From positions 248,001 to 312,000 of the forward strand of contig NZ_JAOQJU010000001.1 of NCBI RefSeq assembly GCF_025567385.1: a stretch of 64,000 nucleotides of DNA. Direction: 5' to 3'. Position 1 is the stretch's first letter. Each line of letters opens with the position of its first letter. Made by a program: the position numbers and the translations under genes. A model generated the notes under the pieces. It worked only from the letters and a program-made list of their open reading frames with translations, had not been told where the DNA came from and ran no database searches. Positions 19,481-28,912 of this stretch are shown piece by piece. The DNA comes from Claveliimonas acetigenes. GTDB taxonomy: Bacteria; Bacillota; Clostridia; Lachnospirales; Lachnospiraceae.

Positions 19481-20092
19481 CTAATGTATAGCTCTGATTA
19501 CCTCAATTCTTGAAATTTTTCCGTTATACATTTTGGCGACCCGCAGACCGCAGTCAGAAAAGTAGGTACAGGCACCGACTCCTATTTCCACCTCATCTTC
19601 TTTAAATTTTTTCAGGATGATGTCACAGAGAGTTTCGTCATCCTCATAAGGGATGGACATTTCCATAATTTTATTGACGACTTTTACTTTGGATGTTGCC
19701 CGGAAAATATTCTTATCTGAGATGTCGAAATCACAGAAGAGAAATTTTCTTGTAGCAAAAAGTACGGCAATGGCACAGACCCCAATCAGACTGCTGAGGG
19801 CAGAAGAGTGGTCGATGATAATCTGCCTTGCAATTGCAAATAAAAGAACTTCGAATACAGTGTCCGGTGTGTGGCAGTACATCATGCGGATCAGTTCAAC
19901 ACCGATAATCAGATTGAAGCAGGCTTCCAGAAGATCTTCGTAATTGGGGTAAGCGCTCAGGTTAGGAATGTTAGCTAATGATCCGGCGAGACGGATACTA
20001 AGGAGGATGATTCCGATTGCAAGCATAACAGAGATGAAAAACTCCAGAATCATCGCTACACGGGATAAGATTGCTGTTGCATATTTTTTCAT
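19481..20092 (-). CDS. PsiE-like small membrane protein
   Basis: This 203-residue protein has four predicted membrane helices (about residues 12-35, 56-70, 80-95 and 100-115) resembling the PsiE (phosphate-starvation-inducible E) family. A soluble C-terminal domain of about 75 residues (from 130), rich in Glu/Lys, resembles the small transporter-associated domains seen on ion transporters. Function is unknown. ATG 20092 has AAGGAGG upstream, and it starts 16 bases after typA, so the two are probably cotranscribed. The family call is moderate and the C-terminal comparison is weak. Confidence 0.55.
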   Translation of the reverse strand: MKKYATAILSRVAMILEFFISVMLAIGIILLSIRLAGSLANIPNLSAYPNYEDLLEACFNLIIGVELIRMMYCHTPDTVFEVLLFAIARQIIIDHSSALSSLIGVCAIAVLFATRKFLFCDFDISDKNIFRATSKVKVVNKIMEMSIPYEDDETLCDIILKKFKEDEVEIGVGACTYFSDCGLRVAKMYNGKISRIEVIRAIH

Positions 20093-20108
20093 GGCATCCT
20101 CCTTTTGG

Positions 20109-21938
20109 CTATTTGCTGAGATTGCTTCGTTTCCTTAACTTCGGATCCAGGATTTTCTTGCGGATGCGAAGTGACTTGGGAGTAATTTCAAGAAGCTCGT
20201 CCGTATCGATGAAATCCAGTGCCTGTTCCAGACTAAGTATACGGGGCGGCGTCAGCCGGAGCGCTTCGTCTGCGCTGGAAGAGCGGGTGTTGGTAAGGTG
20301 CTTGGTCTTGCAGACATTTACCTCAATGTCGTCGGTCTTGCCATTCTGTCCGATTACCATGCCGGAATATACCTTTTCGCCGGGACCGATAAATAAGGTT
20401 CCGCGCTCCTGCGCACTGTAAAGGCCGTAGGTTACGGATTCTCCGGTTTCAAAAGCAATCAGGGATCCCTGTTTGCGGTACTGGATGTCTCCTTTGTACG
20501 GGGCATAACCGTCAAAAGAAGTGTTCATAATACCGTTTCCTTTGGTATCGGTAAGAAACTCTCCCCGGTAACCAATTAAGCCGCGGGCGGGAATGGAGAA
20601 CTCCAGACGGGTATAGCCGCCGCTGATAGATCCCATATTGCGCAGTTCGCCCTTTCGCTGTCCCAGTTTTTCAATTACGACCCCGGTAAATTCATCCGGA
20701 ACGTCAATATAGGCAATTTCCATAGGCTCAAGTAGTTTGCCCTTTTCATCCCTTTTATACAGAACCTCCGCCTTGCTGACCGCAAATTCGTATCCTTCTC
20801 GGCGCATATTTTCGATAAGTACGGATAAATGCAGTTCCCCGCGCCCGGATACTTTGTAGCTGTCGGTACTGTCAGTCTCTTCGACACGGAGGCTGACATC
20901 TGTGTTCAACTCACGGAACAGCCTGTCACGGATGTGGCGTGAAGTCACGTATTTCCCTTCCTGTCCCGCAAAGGGGCTGTCATTGACGATGAACTGCATA
21001 GCAATGGTAGGTTCGGAAATCTTCTGGAAAGGAATTGCTACCGGGTTCTCAGGTGAGCAGATGGTGTCTCCGATGGAAATGTCGGAAATACCGGAAATAG
21101 CAACGATGGAGCCGATGGTAGCTTCTTTTACATCTACCTTTTCCAGACCGTCAAATTCATATAATTTACTGATGCGGACCTTTTCCCGGCGTTCCGGGTC
21201 ATGTTCATTTACAACGGTCATATCTTGATTTACCCGGATAGTTCCGTTGTCAACCTTGCCAATTCCAATACGGCCGACATATTCGTTGTAATCAATAGTA
21301 CTGATCAGTACCTGGGTGTCAGCGTCCGGATCGCCCTCCGGCGCCGGTATATAGTCAAGAATTGTCTCGAAAAGAGGAATCATATTTTCCGGTCCGTCTT
21401 CCAGTTCCAGCACGGCGTAACCCGCTTTTGCCGAGGCATAAACGAAGGGGCAGTCAAGCTGTTCGTCGGAGGCTTCCAGATCAATGAAAAGCTCCAGCAC
21501 TTCATCAATGACTTCTTCCGGCCTTGCCTCCGGACGGTCAATTTTATTGATACATACGATAACCGGAAGTTTCAGATCCAGTGCCTTTCTGAGTACAAAT
21601 TTGGTCTGCGGCATGGCGCCTTCAAATGCGTCTACCACAAGGATGACGCCATTTACCATTTTCAGTACACGTTCTACCTCGCCGCCAAAGTCGGCGTGTC
21701 CCGGAGTATCAATGATGTTGATTTTAGTTCCTTTATAATAGACGGCTGTATTTTTGGAAAGAATCGTAATTCCACGTTCGCGCTCGATGTCGTTAGAGTC
21801 CATGACACGTTCTTCTACCTGCTGGTTTTCACGGAACACACCGCTTTGCTTTAATAATTCATCTACCAGGGTAGTCTTGCCATGGTCAACATGGGCAATG
21901 ATTGCAATGTTACGGATGTCTTCTCTCTTAGTCTTCAT
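20109..21938 (-). CDS. typA: Ribosome-associated GTPase TypA/BipA
   Basis: This translational GTPase acts in 50S assembly and stress or cold adaptation. The 609-residue protein has G1 AHVDHGKTTL near residue 17, DTPGHADFGGEVE, NKIDRPEARP and the family-specific C-terminal domain, ending in a basic LRIRKKILDPKLRKRS tail. The start is ATG 21938 with AAGGAAGG upstream. A promoter lies 50-80 bases ahead. Confidence 0.96.
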   Translation of the reverse strand: MKTKREDIRNIAIIAHVDHGKTTLVDELLKQSGVFRENQQVEERVMDSNDIERERGITILSKNTAVYYKGTKINIIDTPGHADFGGEVERVLKMVNGVILVVDAFEGAMPQTKFVLRKALDLKLPVIVCINKIDRPEARPEEVIDEVLELFIDLEASDEQLDCPFVYASAKAGYAVLELEDGPENMIPLFETILDYIPAPEGDPDADTQVLISTIDYNEYVGRIGIGKVDNGTIRVNQDMTVVNEHDPERREKVRISKLYEFDGLEKVDVKEATIGSIVAISGISDISIGDTICSPENPVAIPFQKISEPTIAMQFIVNDSPFAGQEGKYVTSRHIRDRLFRELNTDVSLRVEETDSTDSYKVSGRGELHLSVLIENMRREGYEFAVSKAEVLYKRDEKGKLLEPMEIAYIDVPDEFTGVVIEKLGQRKGELRNMGSISGGYTRLEFSIPARGLIGYRGEFLTDTKGNGIMNTSFDGYAPYKGDIQYRKQGSLIAFETGESVTYGLYSAQERGTLFIGPGEKVYSGMVIGQNGKTDDIEVNVCKTKHLTNTRSSSADEALRLTPPRILSLEQALDFIDTDELLEITPKSLRIRKKILDPKLRKRSNLSK

Positions 21939-21987
21939 AAAAACCTTCCTTTTCTATCTTTATTATACAAATAAAATATCTGGCGGT

Positions 21988-22015
21988 ATTATACCACATT
22001 TTCAGAAATTTACAA
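21988..22015 (-). promoter_or_regulatory. Sigma-A type promoter of typA
   Basis: On the minus strand TTGTAA (22015-22010) and a consensus TATAAT (21993-21988) are 16 bases apart, about 50 bases before the typA start. Confidence 0.65.
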
Positions 22016-22116
22016 GAATTATAAAAGTGTGGTTCTAAGATGGGGTTTCCCGGCATAGATTAAATAGTGACTTTATATTAGTAAAATACGATTCAGAGGA
22101 AGGGAGAAAAAAAGTC

Positions 22117-22746
22117 ATGTCAGATAAGATTATTGAAAATAATCAGGTAACAATTATGGGAAGAGTGGCATCAGAGTTTGTGTACAGCCACGAAGTATTC
22201 GGGGAAGGATTCTATATGGTAGATGTCCTTGTGAAACGATTAAGTAACTCAGAGGACAGAATCCCGCTGATGGTATCCGAGCGGCTGATTGATGTAACGC
22301 AGGATTATACGGGAGAATTCATTGTGGCCAGCGGACAGTTCCGCTCATATAACAGGCATGATGAACAAAAGAACCGGTTAATTTTATCGGTGTTTGTGAG
22401 GGAGATTGTCTTTGCCCAGGAAGAATTGGATGGTGCGAAGACCAATACAATTTTCCTGGATGGCTATATCTGCAAGGAGCCGGTTTACCGGAAGACTCCG
22501 CTGGGAAGGGAAATTGCGGATCTGCTTTTGGCAGTAAACCGCCCTTATGGGAAATCGGATTACATTCCTTGTATCTGCTGGGGGAGAAACGCCAGGTTTG
22601 CAGCAGGCTTTCAGGTAGGAGAACATGTACAGATTCTGGGAAGGATTCAGAGCAGAGAATATGTGAAAAAGCTGTCGGAGACGGAGACACAGAAAAGAGT
22701 GGCATATGAAGTTTCTGTGAGTAAATTGGAATGTATGGAAGATTAG
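22117..22746 (+). CDS. SSB-like protein with two OB folds
   Basis: This 209-residue protein seems to hold two OB-fold segments. The first (about 8-95) begins NQVTIMGRVASEF; the second (about 107-208) begins NTIFLDGYICKEPVYRKTP and runs through a YIPCICWGRNA segment typical of single-stranded DNA-binding proteins. It lacks the acidic C-terminal tip of true SSB, so it is probably an accessory ssDNA-binding protein rather than the essential one. The start is ATG 22117 with AAGGGAG upstream. It stands alone between the divergent typA and downstream dapA. Confidence 0.65.
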   Translation: MSDKIIENNQVTIMGRVASEFVYSHEVFGEGFYMVDVLVKRLSNSEDRIPLMVSERLIDVTQDYTGEFIVASGQFRSYNRHDEQKNRLILSVFVREIVFAQEELDGAKTNTIFLDGYICKEPVYRKTPLGREIADLLLAVNRPYGKSDYIPCICWGRNARFAAGFQVGEHVQILGRIQSREYVKKLSETETQKRVAYEVSVSKLECMED

Positions 22747-22789
22747 CCGAAAAACAGATAAAATAGAGAGCCTGACAGAAAGGGATTCA

Positions 22790-22818
22790 TTGACATTAGA
22801 AATGAATAATGATAAACT
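22790..22818 (+). promoter_or_regulatory. Candidate promoter of dapA
   Basis: A perfect TTGACA (22790-22795) is followed after 17 bases by TAAACT (22813-22818), 40 bases before dapA. No lysine riboswitch-like structure fits in the 111-base gap. Confidence 0.55.
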
Positions 22819-22857
22819 TTTTTAAAGATACTAAATTAGGAAGTCAGGAGGAAGAAT

Positions 22858-23748
22858 ATGGCTATTTTTACAGGTGCAGGTGTAGCGCTGGTTACACCGT
22901 TTCACAAAGATGGAAGTATTAATTATGATAAACTGGATGAGCTGATTGACTATCACTGCGAGAATGGAACAGATAGTATTATTATATGTGGTACGACAGG
23001 AGAATCTTCTACTTTATCAGAAGAAGAGCATATGGAGTGCATCAAATTTACAATTGAGAGGACGAAGAAGAGACTCCCGGTAATTGCAGGTACCGGTTCT
23101 AACGCTACATATACGACAATTGATATGTCGAAAGAGGCAGTGGAATACGGGGCAGACGGTCTGCTTCTGGTGACACCTTACTATAATAAGGCGACACAGA
23201 AAGGACTGATTGCCCACTATAAGGCAGTGGCTGCAGAGGCGAAAGCGCCGATTATTATGTATAGTGTTGCCAGCAGAACGGGGCTCAATATCGCTCCGGA
23301 GACGGCGGCTACCCTGATAAAAGAAGTGGATAATATTGTCGGGATTAAAGAAGCTTCCGGTAATATCAGCCAGGTGGCAAAGATTATGAGCCTGACGGAT
23401 GGGAAGGCAGATCTGTATTCCGGCAATGACGACCAGATTGTGCCGCTTTTGTCCCTGGGAGCAAAGGGCGTGATTTCCGTGCTCTCGAACGTGGCACCGA
23501 GGGAAACCCATGACATTTGCGCGAAGTTTTTTGATGGAGATGTGAAGGGAGCCTGTGAATTGCAGCTTAAAGCAATTCCGTTGATTGAGCAGCTGTTTAG
23601 TGAAGTGAACCCGATTCCGGTCAAGAAGGCTGTGAATCTTATGGGAATGGAATGCGGCGGCGTGCGCATGCCGCTTACAGAGCTTACTCCGGAGCATGAG
23701 AAAACGCTGGCGCAGGCAATGAAGGATTTTGGCATTAAGCTGGCATAA
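22858..23748 (+). CDS. dapA: 4-hydroxy-tetrahydrodipicolinate synthase
   Basis: It condenses pyruvate with aspartate semialdehyde, the first committed step to diaminopimelate and lysine. The motif CGTTGESSTLSEEEH, the catalytic Tyr in TPYYNKATQKG and the Schiff-base Lys in GIKEASGN are present. The 296-residue length is normal. AGGAGG precedes ATG 22858. dapB follows 20 bases on, so the first two pathway enzymes are made together. Confidence 0.96.
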   Translation: MAIFTGAGVALVTPFHKDGSINYDKLDELIDYHCENGTDSIIICGTTGESSTLSEEEHMECIKFTIERTKKRLPVIAGTGSNATYTTIDMSKEAVEYGADGLLLVTPYYNKATQKGLIAHYKAVAAEAKAPIIMYSVASRTGLNIAPETAATLIKEVDNIVGIKEASGNISQVAKIMSLTDGKADLYSGNDDQIVPLLSLGAKGVISVLSNVAPRETHDICAKFFDGDVKGACELQLKAIPLIEQLFSEVNPIPVKKAVNLMGMECGGVRMPLTELTPEHEKTLAQAMKDFGIKLA

Positions 23749-23768
23749 GACGGCAGGAGGAGAGACGT

Positions 23769-24527
23769 ATGGTACGAGTGATAATGCATGGCTGCAATGG
23801 GAAGATGGGGCAGGTGATTACCCGGATTATTGAAGAAGATCCGGAAGTGGAGATTGTTGCGGGCGTGGACGCCTATATGGGAATAACGAATACTTATCCG
23901 GTAGTTGAAAGTATTGAGAAATGTGACATTCCGGCGGATGTGGTTATTGATTTTTCCAATGCGGCAGCAGTAGACGGAGTATTGGATTACTGTGCGGAAA
24001 GACGGATTCCCGTGGTGCTCTGTACGACAGGGCTTTCAGAAACCCAGCTGCAGCATATGGAAGAAGCGGCAAAGGAGACGGCGGTACTGAAGTCGGCAAA
24101 TATGTCCCTGGGAATCAATCTTCTGATGAAGCTTTTGAAGGATGCAGCAAAGGTACTGGGAACAGCCGGATTTGATGTTGAGATTGTAGAGAAGCATCAT
24201 AATCAGAAGGTAGATGCCCCCAGCGGGACGGCGTTGGCACTGGCGGATTCTGTGAATGAAGCGTTGGAAGAAGCGTGTACCTACAATTTTGACAGAAGTA
24301 AGGACAGAAAGAAAAGAGAGAAGAATGAGATTGGTATTGCTGCTGTCCGGGGAGGCACGATTGTCGGCGAGCATGAAGTGATTTTTGCAGGAACCGATGA
24401 AGTGATAGAATTTAAGCATACGGCATATTCGAAGGCGATTTTCGGCAAGGGAGCTGTGGAAGCGGCGAAGTTCCTCGCAGGAAAGCCTGCCGGTCGCTAT
24501 GATATGTCTGATGTGATTCAATTATAA
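23769..24527 (+). CDS. dapB: 4-hydroxy-tetrahydrodipicolinate reductase
   Basis: It is the NAD(P)H-dependent second step of the diaminopimelate branch, acting on the DapA product. The nucleotide-binding N-terminus is MHGCNGKMGQ, and the substrate-binding signature is EKHHNQKVDAPSGTAL. At 252 residues it is typical. ATG 23769 has GGAGGAG upstream. It is 38 bases ahead of fbp, possibly in the same transcript. Confidence 0.96.
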   Translation: MVRVIMHGCNGKMGQVITRIIEEDPEVEIVAGVDAYMGITNTYPVVESIEKCDIPADVVIDFSNAAAVDGVLDYCAERRIPVVLCTTGLSETQLQHMEEAAKETAVLKSANMSLGINLLMKLLKDAAKVLGTAGFDVEIVEKHHNQKVDAPSGTALALADSVNEALEEACTYNFDRSKDRKKREKNEIGIAAVRGGTIVGEHEVIFAGTDEVIEFKHTAYSKAIFGKGAVEAAKFLAGKPAGRYDMSDVIQL

Positions 24528-24565
24528 AACCGAAAGATAAAGGGTACGTATGGGAGGTAAAGAAT

Positions 24566-26518
24566 ATGGAGGATCTGAAATTCAAGTATTTGGAAAGACT
24601 TTCTGAAATTTATCCCACCATCGCTCAGGCATCGACGGAAGTGATTAATCTGCAGGCGATTCTGAATCTGCCGAAGGGAACGGAACATTTTCTTACAGAT
24701 ATTCATGGGGAATATGAGGCGTTTGCCCATGTTCTTAAGAATGGCTCTGGTTCCGTGCGCCGTAAAGTGGATGCTGTTTTCGGAAATACTATGAGTAGCA
24801 GGGACAAACAGGCCCTTGCTACTCTTATTTATTATCCGAGAGAGAAGATGGATAGGGTTAAGAAGGAAGAAAACAACATGGAGGATTGGTACAAGATTAC
24901 ACTGTACCGTCTGATTGAGGTGTGTAAAAGAACGGCTAGTAAGTATACCCGTTCCAAGGTGCGCAAGGCGCTGCCAAAGGATTTTGCCTATGTGATTGAA
25001 GAATTGATTACGGAGAAAGCAGAGCTTACGGACAAAGAATCTTACTACAACGAGATTGTGAATACGATCATCCGCGTCCGCAGGGCGGAAGAATTTATTA
25101 TTGCGCTCAGCGAGCTGATCCAGCGGCTGACGGTGGATCATTTACACATTGTGGGGGATATTTACGACAGAGGACCGGGTCCTCATATTATTATGGATAA
25201 GTTAATGCAGTATCACAGTGTGGATATCCAGTGGGGAAACCATGATATTTTGTGGATGGGAGCAGCAGCGGGACAAAGAGGCTGCATTGCCAATGTGATC
25301 CGTATCTGCGCCAGATATGGGAATCTGGATATTCTGGAGGACGGGTATGGGATTAATTTACTGCCCCTTGCTACATTTGCACTGTCTAAGTATGCAGATG
25401 ACCCTTGCGAGTGCTTTGGGTTAAAGGGAAGCACCAGCTTTACGGCGCAGGAAAAAGAGATGGAGATAAAAATGCACAAAGCAATCTCGATTATCCAGTT
25501 TAAGGTGGAGGGACAGATTATCCGTAAGAACCCTGGGTTCAAGATGGAAGGGAGAAATCTGCTGCACCGCATTGATTTTGAGAAGGGAACCATTGATTTG
25601 GATGGGCAGAAGTATGAACTTCTGGATAAGAATTTTCCAACAATTGACCCAAGGCATCCTTATACGTTGACAAAAGAAGAAGAGGATATCATGGAGCGTC
25701 TGGAGAGAGCCTTTTTGAACTGTGAGAAACTTCAGGAACACATGCGTTTTCTCCTGAATAAGGGAGGACTCTATAAGGTATATAATAACAATCTTCTGTA
25801 TCATGGCTGTATTCCTCTGAATGAAGACGGAAGTATGAAGCAGGTAAAGATTTATGGTAAAACATATAAGGGAAAGGAACTCTACGAAGTTCTGGAAAGT
25901 TATGTGCGCAAGGGATTCTTTGCGGTAGAGACAAAGGAGAAGGAACGGGGCAGGGATATGATGTGGTATATCTGGCTGAACGAGAATTCCCCCTTGTTCG
26001 GAAAAGACAAGATGGCTACCTTTGAGCGTTATTTTCTGGCGGAAAAGGAGACGCATCTGGAAAAAAAGAATCCTTACTATTCGCTTCTTGAAAATGAGAA
26101 AGTGGTGGACAGCATCCTGGCAGAATTCGGACTGTCCGGCGAGTGCATCCATATTGTAAACGGACATGTACCGGTGAGAAGCAAAAATGGTGAAAGCCCT
26201 ATCAAGTGCGGCGGCAAGGTATTGGTAATTGACGGCGGATTTTCTAAAGCCTACCAGAAAGAAACGGGAATTGCCGGATACACATTAATTTATAATTCGT
26301 ATGGACTGATTCTGACGGCCCACGATCCTTTTGAGTCTACGGAAGCAGCAATCGAGAAAGGCAGTGACATTCATTCTGACAGCATTATCGTAAAACGGGT
26401 AATGGCCAGGAAGCGTGTAGAGGACACCGATGACGGTAAAAGACTGAAGGAGAGGATCCGGGATTTGGAATTTTTGCTGGAAGCATACCGGAGCGGCCGT
26501 ATTACAGAAAAAATATAA
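24566..26518 (+). CDS. fbp: Class III fructose-1,6-bisphosphatase
   Basis: This gluconeogenic phosphatase is of the Firmicutes-specific class III, unrelated to class I and II enzymes. It has a calcineurin-like metallophosphatase core: DIHGEYEAF near residue 45, GDIYDRGPGPH near 197 and WGNHDILWMG near 224. The 650-residue length is right for the class. ATG 24566 has GGGAGGT upstream. It follows dapB without a terminator. Confidence 0.95.
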   Translation: MEDLKFKYLERLSEIYPTIAQASTEVINLQAILNLPKGTEHFLTDIHGEYEAFAHVLKNGSGSVRRKVDAVFGNTMSSRDKQALATLIYYPREKMDRVKKEENNMEDWYKITLYRLIEVCKRTASKYTRSKVRKALPKDFAYVIEELITEKAELTDKESYYNEIVNTIIRVRRAEEFIIALSELIQRLTVDHLHIVGDIYDRGPGPHIIMDKLMQYHSVDIQWGNHDILWMGAAAGQRGCIANVIRICARYGNLDILEDGYGINLLPLATFALSKYADDPCECFGLKGSTSFTAQEKEMEIKMHKAISIIQFKVEGQIIRKNPGFKMEGRNLLHRIDFEKGTIDLDGQKYELLDKNFPTIDPRHPYTLTKEEEDIMERLERAFLNCEKLQEHMRFLLNKGGLYKVYNNNLLYHGCIPLNEDGSMKQVKIYGKTYKGKELYEVLESYVRKGFFAVETKEKERGRDMMWYIWLNENSPLFGKDKMATFERYFLAEKETHLEKKNPYYSLLENEKVVDSILAEFGLSGECIHIVNGHVPVRSKNGESPIKCGGKVLVIDGGFSKAYQKETGIAGYTLIYNSYGLILTAHDPFESTEAAIEKGSDIHSDSIIVKRVMARKRVEDTDDGKRLKERIRDLEFLLEAYRSGRITEKI

Positions 26519-26538
26519 AATAAAAATGTAAAAAACTA

Positions 26539-26608
26539 CCTTTCATGCCGGAGTATATATTTAAAAAAAATGCAGATATTACTAGAAACATAAAACTGAC
26601 ATGAAAGG
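26539..26608 (+). promoter_or_regulatory. Inverted repeat that could mask the lipoprotein ribosome site
   Basis: A 9-bp perfect inverted repeat (26539-26547 with 26600-26608), extendable to 11 of 12 pairs, has its right arm over the AAAGGAAG ribosome site of the lipoprotein gene. If both arms are transcribed, pairing would hide that site. It could alternatively act as a loose terminator of fbp. Confidence 0.4.
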
Positions 26609-26618
26609 AAGTAAAAAG

Positions 26619-26984
26619 ATGAAAAAGTTTAAAAAATTAATGACAGCATTACTTTGTGTGGGAGTATTGTGCGGGCTTACGGGTTGTGGAAACAATGGAA
26701 AAGCTGATGATGATGTGGCAAATAACAATTCTGCAACGGAAAACAGCGGTGTAGAAAATAACGAAGATAAGAATAATGATTCTAAGACGGATAACAATCA
26801 TACAAATGGAACCAACGACGGTGAGGGCGTAATGGATGAAATCGGCGATGATGTACGTGATGGTGCCGAGGATATTGAAAATGACCTGGATGGAAATGAC
26901 GATAGAAACCGTACGGATAACGACGCTGATAATGCCAATAATACCGATCGCAATACTGACAGCAACACGGGAAATAACAGATAA
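26619..26984 (+). CDS. Asn/Asp-rich lipoprotein
   Basis: This 121-residue secreted lipoprotein has a basic N-terminus, a hydrophobic stretch and the lipobox LTGC near residue 20. The rest is low-complexity, dominated by Asn, Asp, Glu and Thr, with no recognised domain. The start is ATG 26619, with AAAGGAAG at a good distance; an ATG at 26601 would add six residues but overlaps the ribosome site. Acidic tails of this kind occur on surface lipoproteins, but no function can be assigned. A hairpin follows the gene. Confidence 0.7.
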   Translation: MKKFKKLMTALLCVGVLCGLTGCGNNGKADDDVANNNSATENSGVENNEDKNNDSKTDNNHTNGTNDGEGVMDEIGDDVRDGAEDIENDLDGNDDRNRTDNDADNANNTDRNTDSNTGNNR

Positions 26985-26999
26985 CTGCACAGAAAAAAA

Positions 27000-27037
27000 C
27001 ATACCACAGGTAGATTTCCAGACGTACCTGTGGTATG
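27000..27037. terminator. Hairpin after the lipoprotein gene
   Basis: A perfect 13-bp stem (27000-27012 with 27025-27037) has a 12-base loop. The + strand T tail is weak (ATGCTTTC); the run of A before it would give a better tail on the minus strand, where no gene ends. Probably a terminator or 3' stabiliser. Confidence 0.6.
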
Positions 27038-27094
27038 ATGCTTTCAGGCAAAAGACAGGAATAACGTGAATGATAAGTAAGGGAGATACATAGA

Positions 27095-28912
27095 ATGGAA
27101 AAGAAATTATTGATGGGTAATGAGGCGATTGCTCTTGGTGCGATTCGTGCGGGAGTGAATCTGGTTGCCGGTTATCCCGGAACGCCGTCTACAGAGATTC
27201 TGGAGACGGTGGCAAAATATAATGACGGAAGTATCCATGTGGAATGGTCTGTAAATGAGAAAGCGGCGCTTGAGGTGGCCGCAGGCGGAGCCTACGCGGG
27301 AGCAAGAACGCTGGTGACTATGAAGCAGGTAGGGTTGAATGTGGCGTCTGACCCGCTGATGAGCCTTGCTTATATTGGAGTGAAGGGCGGCATGGTAATC
27401 GTATCGGCGGATGACCCGGGCCCGATTTCTTCTCAGACGGAGCAGGATACGAGGCTTTTTGCATTGTTCTCCAAGCTTCCGGTATTTGACCCGGCTTCTC
27501 CGGAAGAAGCCTATGAGATGATTGGGGATGCATTTGCATATTCGGAAAAATACGGGACTCCTGTTTTGTTCCGCCCGACCACCAGAGTCTGTCATGGCTG
27601 CGCGGTGGTGGAGATGAAAGAGAAGGAAAAAAGGGAGAGGCCGGAAGGCTTCGTAAGAGATACGGAGAGATGGGTAATCTTCCCCAGACTGTCCTATCAG
27701 AATCATATAAAGATTGAAGAAAGAAATGAATTACTTTCTAAAGTGCTTTCTTCCTATACATATAATAGGATTGAAAATAATAAAACGGGGAAGAAGGGAG
27801 TTGCCGCGGGTGGAATCAGCTATGCTTATGTGAAAGAATCATTGCCGGAAAATATTCCGCTGCTGCGCGTGGCGACGCCGCATCCTTTTCCGGAACCACT
27901 TGCGGCAGAATTCCTTAAGAGTGTGGAGGAAGTGCTGGTGCTGGAAGAACTGGAGCCGGTAATCGAAAAAGAATTGCTGAGAATTGCAGGGAAATATCAT
28001 CTTCCTGTCACCATAAAAGGAAAGCTCACCAAAGACACCAAAATTGCCGGGGAGAACAGTGTAGAGAGTGTTCGGGAAGATTTAAAGCGCTTTTTGCCGG
28101 AGTGCGCGTCGCTTCAGACCGTTTGGGAGGCGGCAGAACAGGCAGAAGATATGCCGCAGCTTCCGGTACGCCCTCCGGTACTCTGTGCGGGATGTCCTCA
28201 CAGAGCGTCTTTTTACGCGGTAAAGCAGGCGGTGAAGGGGAGAAAGGCGGTATTCTCCGGAGATATCGGATGTTACACTTTGGGCAACTCAAAGCCTTTG
28301 GATATGGTAGATACCTGCCTTTGCATGGGAGCGGATGTAACCATTGCACAGGGAATCCATATTGTGGAACCGGATACATTGAACTTTGCATTTATCGGGG
28401 ATTCGACTTTTTTCGCGTCAGGGATTACCGGAGTGGTGAATGCGGTTTATAATCAGAATGACATTATTCTGATCGTGCTTGATAATTCTACCACGGCAAT
28501 GACCGGACATCAGCCACATCCGGGAACCGGAAAGACGATGATGGGAGATGTAGTGAATCAGATCAGTATTGAGAAGATACTGGAAGCAGTGGGGGTAGCA
28601 AAGATTGCGTATGCCAATCCACTGCATTTGGAAGAAGCAATCCGGGCCGTCCAGGATGTAGCGGACGAGAAAGGGGTGCGCGCCGTTATTTTCAAATCCC
28701 CGTGTATTGCGGTGAGCAGGCCGGAGAGGATGTATCAGGTGGAAGAAGAGACTTGTACCGGCTGCAGACAATGTATCAGGGAGCTTGGATGCCCGGCAAT
28801 TGTAACGGATGAGGGCAGGGTGAAGATAGAGCCTTCCCTCTGTTTTGGATGTACAGTTTGTTCCCAGGTATGTAAATTCGGAGCAATAAAGGAGGTGCCG
28901 TTTAATGCGTAA
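27095..28912 (+). CDS. iorA: Indolepyruvate ferredoxin oxidoreductase, alpha subunit
   Basis: This is the large subunit of the oxygen-sensitive enzyme that converts aryl pyruvates plus CoA to aryl-acetyl-CoA, reducing ferredoxin. It has an N-terminal 2-oxoacid oxidoreductase domain (NEAIALGAIRAGVNLVAGYP), a thiamine diphosphate-binding region (GDIGCYTLG) and two C-terminal 4Fe-4S motifs (CTGCRQCIRELGC near residue 554 and CFGCTVCSQVC near 583). The 605-residue length is typical. It overlaps iorB by eight bases. GGGAG precedes ATG 27095. Confidence 0.94.
   Translation: MEKKLLMGNEAIALGAIRAGVNLVAGYPGTPSTEILETVAKYNDGSIHVEWSVNEKAALEVAAGGAYAGARTLVTMKQVGLNVASDPLMSLAYIGVKGGMVIVSADDPGPISSQTEQDTRLFALFSKLPVFDPASPEEAYEMIGDAFAYSEKYGTPVLFRPTTRVCHGCAVVEMKEKEKRERPEGFVRDTERWVIFPRLSYQNHIKIEERNELLSKVLSSYTYNRIENNKTGKKGVAAGGISYAYVKESLPENIPLLRVATPHPFPEPLAAEFLKSVEEVLVLEELEPVIEKELLRIAGKYHLPVTIKGKLTKDTKIAGENSVESVREDLKRFLPECASLQTVWEAAEQAEDMPQLPVRPPVLCAGCPHRASFYAVKQAVKGRKAVFSGDIGCYTLGNSKPLDMVDTCLCMGADVTIAQGIHIVEPDTLNFAFIGDSTFFASGITGVVNAVYNQNDIILIVLDNSTTAMTGHQPHPGTGKTMMGDVVNQISIEKILEAVGVAKIAYANPLHLEEAIRAVQDVADEKGVRAVIFKSPCIAVSRPERMYQVEEETCTGCRQCIRELGCPAIVTDEGRVKIEPSLCFGCTVCSQVCKFGAIKEVPFNA

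Noticed and set aside
22747..22857. Lysine riboswitch before dapA
   Set aside because: The gap is 111 bases and has a plain promoter; no multi-stem structure seen.
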